From positions 1 through 11,927 of the forward strand of contig JAZRPW010000047.1 in the NCBI GenBank assembly GCA_045649405.1: a DNA stretch of 11,927 bases. Reading direction: 5' to 3'. This document shows, one piece after another, positions 6,414-11,927 of the stretch; the first letter of the stretch is position 1; each line of letters starts with the position of its first letter. The position numbers were made by a program, and so were the translations under genes. The stretch is from RUG11462 sp045649405. GTDB taxonomy: Bacteria > Bacillota > Clostridia > Oscillospirales > Acutalibacteraceae. Below the pieces are notes generated by a model. That model did not search any database and was not told the DNA's origin. It was given only the letters and a program-made list of their open reading frames with translations.

Positions 6414-7712
6414 ATGTTTTTTCAAAAAGATATTGAAACAATGAAAAGAGCCGATTTGGAGGCTTTGCAATTAGAAAGGTTAAAACACACAGTTGATTAC
6501 TGTATTAAAAATGTGCCTTTTTATGCTAAAAGATTAGGTGAAGCAGGTGTTACTGCTGAAAAGATTAAACAACTTTCAGACATTCAGTACATTCCTTACA
6601 CCAACAAGTCTGACATTAGAGATACATATCCAAACGGTCTTTTTGCACAACCTATGAAGAATATTGTTAGAATTCACGCTTCATCAGGTACAACCGGCAA
6701 ACCAACCGTTGTTGGTTACACAAGAAATGATATTAACAACTGGTCTGACTGCGTTGCTCGTATGTGTACAGCCGTTGGCGTTACTGATGAAGACATTGCT
6801 CAGGTTTCTTTTGGGTACGGCCTTTTTACAGGTGCGTTAGGTCTTCATTACGGCCTTGAAAAAATTGGTTGTTCAGTAATTCCAATTTCATCAGGCAACA
6901 CCGAAAAACAAGTAATGTTCTTAAAAGACTTGCAATCATCTGTTTTGATTTCAACCCCTTCTTACGCAATGTATATGAGTGAAGTTGCAAGAGAAATGGG
7001 CATTTCAAATGAAGAATTAAATCTTCGAATTGGTCTTTTTGGCTCTGAGGGTTGTACTGATGAGCTTAGAGATAAAATTGAAAAAGGCTTTGGTCTATTT
7101 TCAACCGATAACTATGGTATGAGTGAGTTAATGGGTCCTGGTGTTTCAGGCGAATGTCATTTGCGACAAGGGCTTCACATTGCAGAAGACCACTTCATTC
7201 CAGAAATTATTGATAGCGACACTTTGCAGGTTAAAGACAAAGGCGAGCAAGGCGAATTGGTTATTACCACAATCACAAAAGAAGGTATTCCAATGCTTCG
7301 TTACAGAACTCGTGATATTTCTCGTCTTAACTATGAGCCTTGTGAATGTGGCAGAACACACGTTAGAATGGATAAAGTTCAAGGCAGAAGTGATGATATG
7401 CTTAAAATTCGTGGTGTTAACGTATTCCCATCACAAATTGAAAGTGTGCTCGCTTCAATTGAAGGCATTTCTCCACACTATGAACTTGTGTTAACAAGAA
7501 AGAACTACACCGATTATTTGGAAGTTAGAATTGAGCTTAATGATGAAAGTCTTCTTGATGACTTTAGAAAACTCGATGCGCTTCGTCACGGTGCAGTTGA
7601 CAAATTAAAAACAATTTTAGGACTTAAAGCAACTGTTGTGCTTGTTGCTCCAAAATCTTTGAAAAGATATGAAGGCAAAGCAAGAAGAATAGTTGATAAC
7701 AGAAATATTTAG
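6414..7712 (+). CDS. Phenylacetate-CoA ligase family protein, copy 1 (divergent)
   Basis: A 432-residue adenylate-forming ligase of the PaaK type, which joins an arylacetate to CoA using ATP (AMP + PPi products). The motifs are RIHASSGTTGKPTVVGYT (86-103, P-loop A3), NYGMSELMGPG (233-243, A5), LRYRTRDIS (295-303, A7), GRSDDMLKIRGVNVFPSQIE (324-343, hinge A8) and the C-terminal EGKARRIVD, whose K422 is the expected catalytic lysine. A CxCGR motif (C310, C312) is present as in PaaK. Compared with copy 2 it lacks the usual FGAEPW stretch, having FGSEGC (209-214), and has YGMSE where copy 2 has YGLTE, so its substrate pocket probably differs. Gaps are 6 bases upstream and 9 downstream (GGAGAGC site for iorA). 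It may take indoleacetate, hydroxyphenylacetate or another aryl acid; not decidable from sequence. Confidence 0.9.
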   Translation: MFFQKDIETMKRADLEALQLERLKHTVDYCIKNVPFYAKRLGEAGVTAEKIKQLSDIQYIPYTNKSDIRDTYPNGLFAQPMKNIVRIHASSGTTGKPTVVGYTRNDINNWSDCVARMCTAVGVTDEDIAQVSFGYGLFTGALGLHYGLEKIGCSVIPISSGNTEKQVMFLKDLQSSVLISTPSYAMYMSEVAREMGISNEELNLRIGLFGSEGCTDELRDKIEKGFGLFSTDNYGMSELMGPGVSGECHLRQGLHIAEDHFIPEIIDSDTLQVKDKGEQGELVITTITKEGIPMLRYRTRDISRLNYEPCECGRTHVRMDKVQGRSDDMLKIRGVNVFPSQIESVLASIEGISPHYELVLTRKNYTDYLEVRIELNDESLLDDFRKLDALRHGAVDKLKTILGLKATVVLVAPKSLKRYEGKARRIVDNRNI

Positions 7713-7721
7713 GAGAGCAGT

Positions 7722-9461
7722 ATGAAAGAATTAATGATTGGTAATGCGGCTTTTGCACGTGGCCTTTATGAAGCAGGTGTTCAAGTTGCATCTTCTTACC
7801 CTGGTACACCAAGTACCGAAATTACTGAATGTTTAGCAAATTATGACGAAGTTTATTGCGAATGGGCACCAAACGAAAAGGTTGCAATGGAAGTTGCTTT
7901 TGGTGCATCACTTCGTGGTGTTCGTTCATTCTGTGCAATGAAACACGTTGGTCTTAACGTTGCGGCTGACCCACTTTTCACACTTTCTTACACAGGTGTA
8001 AATGGTGGTTTGGTTGTGGCAGTTGCAGATGACCCAGGTATGCACTCATCACAAAACGAGCAAGATTCTCGTCACTATGCAATTGCTGCAAAAGTGCCAA
8101 TGCTTGAGCCTGCAGATTCAGCAGAAACTAAAGATTATGTAAAACTCGCTTACGAAATTTCAGAAAAGTTTGACACTCCGGTTATTGTTAGAATGTGCAC
8201 TCGTATTGCTCACTCACAATCAATTGTAGAAGCAGAAGACAGAATTGAAAAAGAACTCCCGGCTTATGAGAAAAACGGTGCTAAATACATAATGATGCCT
8301 GGTAACGCAATTAAGCGTCACCCATTTGTTGAGCAAAGAACACTCGACCTTACTGAGTTTGCTGAAACTGATGAAATTAACAAAGTTGAATCAGGCAATG
8401 GCGACTTGACTTTTGGTATTATCACATCAGGTACTTGCTATCAATATGTTAAAGAAATCTTTGGCGACAGCGTGCCGGTTCTTAAACTTGGTATGGTAAA
8501 CCCATTGCCACAAAAACTTATTAAAGATTTTGCAGCAACTGTCCAAAAGGTTTATGTAATTGAAGAATTAGACCCTATTATTGAAACACATTGCAAAAAC
8601 ATTGGTGTTGAAGTTGTTGGTAAAGAAATGTTTAGTATTTTGGGCGAATTTTCTCAAGAATCAATTTCAAAAGCATTTGGAATGGAAACAAAAGAGAATG
8701 TTGGCAAACAAGAAAACATTCCTGTTCGCCCACCAATGATGTGCGCAGGTTGTCCTCATAGAGGTTTGTTCTATACACTTTCTAAAAACAAAATCACAGC
8801 ACTTGGCGATATCGGTTGCTATACTTTAGGTGCAGTAGCTCCACTTATGGCAATTGATTCAACACTTTGTATGCGTGCTTCTGTTTCAGGTCTTCACGGC
8901 TTTAACAAAGCAGATAAAGAAGCTTGTAAAAATTCTGTTTGCGTAATTGGTGACTCAACATTTATGCATTCAGGTATAACAGGTCTTGTAAATATTGCTT
9001 ACAATGCTTCAAACTCAACTGTTATTATTCTTGATAACTCAATTACAGGTATGACTGGTCACCAACAAAACCCTACAACTGGTTATAACATTAAAGGCGA
9101 TGTTGCCGCAAAGGTTGACCTTGAAACACTTTGTAAAGCGTGTGGTATAGGCAGAGTAAGAGTTGTTGACCCTTATAATTTGGCAGAATGTGAAACTGTA
9201 ATTAAAGAAGAATTGGCAATTGATGAGCCTTCTGTAATTATTTCAAGAAGACCTTGCGTTCTTTTAAAATCAGTAAAAGCAAAATCACCGGTTGTGGTTA
9301 ACAAAGATAAATGTAAATCATGTAAAAAATGTATGAAGCTTGGTTGTCCTGCAATCAGTTTCAAAGAGGGAAAAGCACAAATTGATGCAACACTTTGCGT
9401 TGGTTGTGACGTTTGTAAACAAATGTGTGCTTTTGATGCAATAGAAAGTGAGGAGAGATAA
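7722..9461 (+). CDS. iorA: Indolepyruvate ferredoxin oxidoreductase, alpha subunit
   Basis: A 579-residue IorA of normal length. This TPP- and Fe-S-dependent subunit, with IorB, converts arylpyruvates (indolepyruvate, phenylpyruvate, hydroxyphenylpyruvate) plus CoA to aryl-acetyl-CoA, CO2 and reduced ferredoxin, and can run in reverse. The N-terminal pyrimidine-binding domain begins MIGNAAFARGLYEAGV and has SSYPGTPSTEI (24-34). CAGCPHRG (341-348) opens the TPP pyrophosphate domain, whose GDSTFMHSGITGL (410-422) with LDNSITGMTGHQ (437-448) is the GDG-like Mg/TPP motif. The last 55 residues are a two-cluster ferredoxin domain with eight cysteines: C531, C534, C537, C542 and C559, C562, C565, C569. 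All are present. The AGGAGAG site lies 6 bases before ATG. Its stop lies 1 base before iorB. The enzyme is cytoplasmic and oxygen-sensitive. Confidence 0.96.
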   Translation: MKELMIGNAAFARGLYEAGVQVASSYPGTPSTEITECLANYDEVYCEWAPNEKVAMEVAFGASLRGVRSFCAMKHVGLNVAADPLFTLSYTGVNGGLVVAVADDPGMHSSQNEQDSRHYAIAAKVPMLEPADSAETKDYVKLAYEISEKFDTPVIVRMCTRIAHSQSIVEAEDRIEKELPAYEKNGAKYIMMPGNAIKRHPFVEQRTLDLTEFAETDEINKVESGNGDLTFGIITSGTCYQYVKEIFGDSVPVLKLGMVNPLPQKLIKDFAATVQKVYVIEELDPIIETHCKNIGVEVVGKEMFSILGEFSQESISKAFGMETKENVGKQENIPVRPPMMCAGCPHRGLFYTLSKNKITALGDIGCYTLGAVAPLMAIDSTLCMRASVSGLHGFNKADKEACKNSVCVIGDSTFMHSGITGLVNIAYNASNSTVIILDNSITGMTGHQQNPTTGYNIKGDVAAKVDLETLCKACGIGRVRVVDPYNLAECETVIKEELAIDEPSVIISRRPCVLLKSVKAKSPVVVNKDKCKSCKKCMKLGCPAISFKEGKAQIDATLCVGCDVCKQMCAFDAIESEER

Positions 9462-9462
9462 A

Positions 9463-10032
9463 ATGACTAAAAGTATTATGATTGTCGGTGTTGGCGGTCA
9501 GGGTTCACTCCTTGCAAGTAAGTTGCTTGGCAAACTTTTAATGAATGAAAATTATGATGTTAAAGTTTCAGAAGTTCATGGCATGAGCCAACGTGGTGGC
9601 TCGGTTGTAACTTATGTTCGCTTTGGCGAAAAGGTTTATTCTCCAGTAGTAAATGAAGGCGAAGCAGATTTTATTGTTTCGTTTGAAAAATTAGAAGGCG
9701 CGAGATATATTAACTGTTTGAAAAAGGGTGGCAAACTCATTGTTAACACCCAAGAAATTGACCCAATGCCAGTTATCATCGGTGCGGCAGAATATCCAAA
9801 CGATATTTTAGAAACAGTTTCAAAACTTGGCGCAGATGTTGATGCTATTGATGCGTTGGCACTCGCAAATGAAGCAGGTAGCGCAAAAGCAGTTAATATT
9901 GTTCTTATGGGTCGCCTTGCAAAATATTTTGATATTCCTTATGAAAAGTGGCTCCAAGCGATTGAACAATCAGTTAAACCACAATTTGTTGAAATGAACA
10001 AAAAAGCTTTTGAATTAGGCTATAATTACTAA
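9463..10032 (+). CDS. iorB: Indolepyruvate ferredoxin oxidoreductase, beta subunit
   Basis: A 189-residue IorB, the partner that carries the pyruvate:ferredoxin oxidoreductase gamma-type domain. Hallmarks are the N-terminal SIMIVGVGGQGSLLASKLL (G9-VGGQG) and VSEVHGMSQRGGSVVTYVRFG (35-55), which is diagnostic of this family. The frame is open to a GTG at 9448, but the ATG at 9463 is preceded by AGGAGAG (9451-9457) and gives the standard MTKSIMIVGVGGQG beginning, so I take the ATG. It starts one base after the iorA TAA, so translation is probably coupled and subunits are made in equal amounts. It is followed by the second CoA ligase, 15 bases downstream, with a CGGAGATGA site. Confidence 0.95.
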   Translation: MTKSIMIVGVGGQGSLLASKLLGKLLMNENYDVKVSEVHGMSQRGGSVVTYVRFGEKVYSPVVNEGEADFIVSFEKLEGARYINCLKKGGKLIVNTQEIDPMPVIIGAAEYPNDILETVSKLGADVDAIDALALANEAGSAKAVNIVLMGRLAKYFDIPYEKWLQAIEQSVKPQFVEMNKKAFELGYNY

Positions 10033-10047
10033 ACGGAGATGACTTAA

Positions 10048-11352
10048 ATGGCAAACTATTTTCAAAAAGAGTTCGAAACAATGCCTGTTGAACAAATCAA
10101 AGAGCTTCAAAAAGAACGTCTTATTAAAACTGTAAACCATGTTTACAAAAACGTTCCTTATTATGCAGATATGATGGATAAAGCGGGCGTTAAACCGGAA
10201 GACATCAAAGAACTTAAAGACTTGGCAAAACTGCCGTTTACTTGCAAGCAAGATTTGAGAGATACATATCCTTATGGTCTTTTTGCTGTGCCTTTGGAAG
10301 ATGTTATTAGACTTCACGCTTCATCAGGTACTACCGGTAAACAAATTGTTGTTGGTTACACACAAAACGATATTGATATCTGGAATGAAATTGTTGCCCG
10401 TCAGCTTTGCGCTATTGGCACAACAAAGAAAGATAAAGTTCATGTTTCATATGGTTATGGTCTTTTTACAGGTGGTCTTGGCCTTCACGGTGGTTCTCAA
10501 AAACTAGGTGCAGTAACAATTCCTGTTTCTTCGGGTAATACTGCTCGCCAGATAACAATTATGCAAGACTTTGGGTCAAACATTCTTTGTTGTACACCGT
10601 CATACGCTGCGTATATAGGTGAGGCAATTAAAGAAGCTGGTATTGATGCAAAAGATTTACCACTTAAAGCAGGTATCTTTGGCGCAGAACCTTGGACAGA
10701 AGAAATGCGCAAACAAATCGAAGAAAGTCTTAATATTAAAGCGTATGACGTTTATGGACTTACTGAAATTATGGGTCCTGGTGTTGCTTATGAATGTTCA
10801 GAGCAAAATGGTATGCATGTTAATGAAGACCACTTTATTATCGAGGTTATTGACCCTGAAACAGGTGAAGTTTTAGGTGAAGATAAACAAGGTGAATTGG
10901 TGTTCACTTGTATAACAAAAGAGGCTTTTCCGCTTATTAGATACAGAACTCGTGATATCGGTGTTATCACTCGCAAACCTTGTGGATGTGGTAGAACGTT
11001 TGTAAGAATGAGCAAACCAAGAGGCAGAACAGATGATATGCTTATTATTCGTGGTGTTAACGTGTTCCCATCACAAATTGAAACTGTACTTATTAAAATG
11101 GGCTATTCTTCAAACTATCAGTTAGAGGTTGATAGAATTAACAATCTTGATACTTTAGAAGTTAAAGTTGAAATGACTGAAGATATGTTCGGCGATACTG
11201 TAACAAAGGTTGCTTCTCACGAACGCGCAGTAGCAGAAGAATTAAAATCGCTCTTAGGGCTTGCTGCAAAAGTAACATTGGTTGAGCCAAACTCAATCAA
11301 GCGTTCAGAAGGCAAAGCTGTAAGAGTAATTGACCATAGAAAACTTATTTAG
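10048..11352 (+). CDS. paaK: Phenylacetate-CoA ligase, copy 2 (canonical PaaK type)
   Basis: A 434-residue phenylacetate-CoA ligase with canonical motifs: LHASSGTTGKQIVVGYT (89-105, A3), FGAEPWTEEMR (211-221), YGLTEIMGPG (236-245, A5), IRYRTRDIG (297-305, A7), CGCGRTFVRM (312-321), GRTDDMLIIRGVNVFPSQIE (326-345, A8) and SEGKAVRVID with catalytic K423. It activates an arylacetate to the CoA thioester. It keeps the FGAEPW and YGLTE residues that copy 1 has lost, so it is the better candidate for phenylacetate itself. Several DNA stretches are nearly identical to copy 1, for example around 11050-11083 versus 7410-7443, so the two arose by duplication. Following iorB and preceding the ACT gene is an arrangement common in anaerobic Firmicutes. 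Direction (arylacetate use or ATP recovery) is not decidable. Confidence 0.93.
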   Translation: MANYFQKEFETMPVEQIKELQKERLIKTVNHVYKNVPYYADMMDKAGVKPEDIKELKDLAKLPFTCKQDLRDTYPYGLFAVPLEDVIRLHASSGTTGKQIVVGYTQNDIDIWNEIVARQLCAIGTTKKDKVHVSYGYGLFTGGLGLHGGSQKLGAVTIPVSSGNTARQITIMQDFGSNILCCTPSYAAYIGEAIKEAGIDAKDLPLKAGIFGAEPWTEEMRKQIEESLNIKAYDVYGLTEIMGPGVAYECSEQNGMHVNEDHFIIEVIDPETGEVLGEDKQGELVFTCITKEAFPLIRYRTRDIGVITRKPCGCGRTFVRMSKPRGRTDDMLIIRGVNVFPSQIETVLIKMGYSSNYQLEVDRINNLDTLEVKVEMTEDMFGDTVTKVASHERAVAEELKSLLGLAAKVTLVEPNSIKRSEGKAVRVIDHRKLI

Positions 11353-11364
11353 GAGGAATATATA

Positions 11365-11796
11365 ATGAAAATCAATCAATTATCAATTTTTGTTGAAAAC
11401 AGAAAAGGTAAACTTGCAGAATGTTTGAACATTTTAGGCGGTGCCGGTGTTGATATTCGTGCAAGTTCAATCGCAGACACAAAAGATTTTGGTATTTTGA
11501 GAATCATCGCTTCTGACACAGATAAGGCTAAAAAAGCTTTGAACGAAGCAGGTTTTGTTGTTGCAATTAATGAAGTTCTTGGCATCGCAGTTGATGACAC
11601 ACCTGGCGCACTTGCAAAGGTTGTTGATGCGTTGAGTGAAGACAATGTAAACATTGAATATATGTATGCATTCATCACAGCATCAAAAGAATATGCTTAT
11701 GTTGTTTTGAGAGTTGATGACAACGAAAAATGCAACGAATGTCTTACTAAAAACAATGTAAAAATTCTTACTCCAGAAGACATCGCAGCAGTATAA
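11365..11796 (+). CDS. Tandem ACT-domain protein
   Basis: A 143-residue protein made of two ACT domains (about 1-68 and 70-143), the COG4747-type protein often found beside phenylacetate-CoA ligase genes. Each half starts with a beta strand and the ligand loop: LSIFVENRKGKLAECLNIL (6-24) and LGIAVDDTPGALAKVVDAL (72-90), with the conserved Gly at the helix start. ACT domains bind small amino acids, often aromatic or branched ones, and change the activity of a partner enzyme; there is no catalytic or DNA-binding domain here. It probably binds an aromatic amino acid or a relative and regulates the CoA ligase or IorAB allosterically. A strong AGGAGG site lies 8 bases before its ATG. It is the last gene, 12 bases after paaK, and the terminator follows its stop. 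Confidence 0.9.
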   Translation: MKINQLSIFVENRKGKLAECLNILGGAGVDIRASSIADTKDFGILRIIASDTDKAKKALNEAGFVVAINEVLGIAVDDTPGALAKVVDALSEDNVNIEYMYAFITASKEYAYVVLRVDDNEKCNECLTKNNVKILTPEDIAAV

Positions 11797-11812
11797 GTTT
11801 GTTATGCAAACC

Positions 11813-11840
11813 AAAAACGCACCCAAACGGGTGCGTTTTT
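11813..11840 (+). terminator. Intrinsic terminator of the symporter-paaK-ior operon
   Basis: A perfect 12-bp inverted repeat (arms 11813-11824 and 11829-11840, 4-base loop AAAC) with a CGCACCC/GGGTGCG core ends in a run of T. It lies 17 bases after the stop of the ACT gene and closes the operon. The A-run before the stem also gives it a U-run on the other strand, so it could be bidirectional. Confidence 0.93.
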
Positions 11841-11856
11841 TATATATTAATGAATA

Positions 11857-11908
11857 GTAGGGGCGACTATTAGTCGCCCGAACGGACAGGGCACTGCCCT
11901 GTCCCTAC
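11857..11908. repeat. Compact two-hairpin palindromic repeat element
   Basis: A 52-base GC-rich block that stands out from the AT-rich surroundings. It has outer inverted repeats GTAGGG (11857-11862) and CCCTAC (11903-11908). Inside are two near-perfect palindromes: arms GGGCGACTA (11861-11869) and TAGTCGCCC (11871-11879), then GGACAGGGCA (11884-11893) and TGCCCTGTCC (11895-11904). The layout is like a cloverleaf of two arms on a short base stem. No gene is in it. Elements beginning GTAGGGGCG and ending CCCTAC are, as I recall, scattered in clostridial genomes, so this is probably a dispersed repeat of the REP/MITE kind; copy number cannot be seen here. Confidence 0.75.
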
Positions 11909-11927
11909 AAAATCAATTGACCCTTTA

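Noticed and set aside
7141..7494. 117-residue open frame inside the first CoA ligase gene
   Set aside because: Shadow frame within conserved PaaK motifs; no family resemblance and no initiation signal.
9448..9462. GTG start of iorB at 9448
   Set aside because: It would overlap iorA and its own Shine-Dalgarno sequence; the ATG at 9463 has AGGAGAG at proper distance and gives the standard IorB N-terminus.
11841..11927. CRISPR array suggested by the repeated GC-rich blocks at the right end
   Set aside because: The two blocks are different palindromes inside one element; there are no repeated units separated by spacers.

Overview
The window comes from an AT-rich, low-GC Gram-positive anaerobe, most likely a gut or rumen member of the Clostridia. 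The signs are purine-rich AGGAG-type ribosome binding sites before almost every gene, tight operons, an oxygen-sensitive 2-oxoacid:ferredoxin oxidoreductase (IorAB), a secreted GH5 glycoside hydrolase with a type I dockerin, and intrinsic terminators ending in U-runs. I cannot name the genus from sequence alone.

Minus-strand block (1 to about 4681, read right to left): a TIM-barrel amidohydrolase overlaps by 4 bases (ATGA) a very small secreted dockerin-like gene that carries a one-base frameshift. A terminator follows. Next, with its own recognisable promoter, is a secreted GH5 endoglucanase with a C-terminal dockerin, then another terminator. A three-gene run of housekeeping or accessory metabolism comes last: an M42 aminopeptidase, a GNAT acetyltransferase, and the start of a PLP-dependent gene of the methionine gamma-lyase/aluminium-resistance family, which is cut by the window edge.

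The divergent intergenic region (4682-4868) carries helically spaced A-tracts, an AT-rich promoter candidate and a short palindrome just in front of the plus-strand operon.

Plus-strand block (4869-11796): one compact operon of a sodium:solute symporter, a phenylacetate-CoA ligase paralogue, iorA, iorB, a second phenylacetate-CoA ligase, and a tandem-ACT-domain protein. Gaps are 1 to 15 bases, and a strong terminator closes it. The parts fit a complete arylacetate/arylpyruvate module: uptake of an aromatic acid, activation to the aryl-acetyl-CoA, reductive carboxylation to the arylpyruvate by IorAB (or the reverse, oxidative direction), with an amino-acid-sensing ACT protein as likely regulator. 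In cellulolytic rumen bacteria, arylacetates are classically used to make aromatic amino acids, which would fit the neighbouring plant-fibre hydrolase. This reading is inference.

Downstream of the operon (11857-11908) is a compact element made of two near-perfect hairpins enclosed by a short terminal inverted repeat, probably a dispersed palindromic repeat. The most unusual items are the frameshifted mini-dockerin gene, which looks like an internally deleted copy of the GH5 gene, and the operon with two divergent CoA ligases around iorAB.
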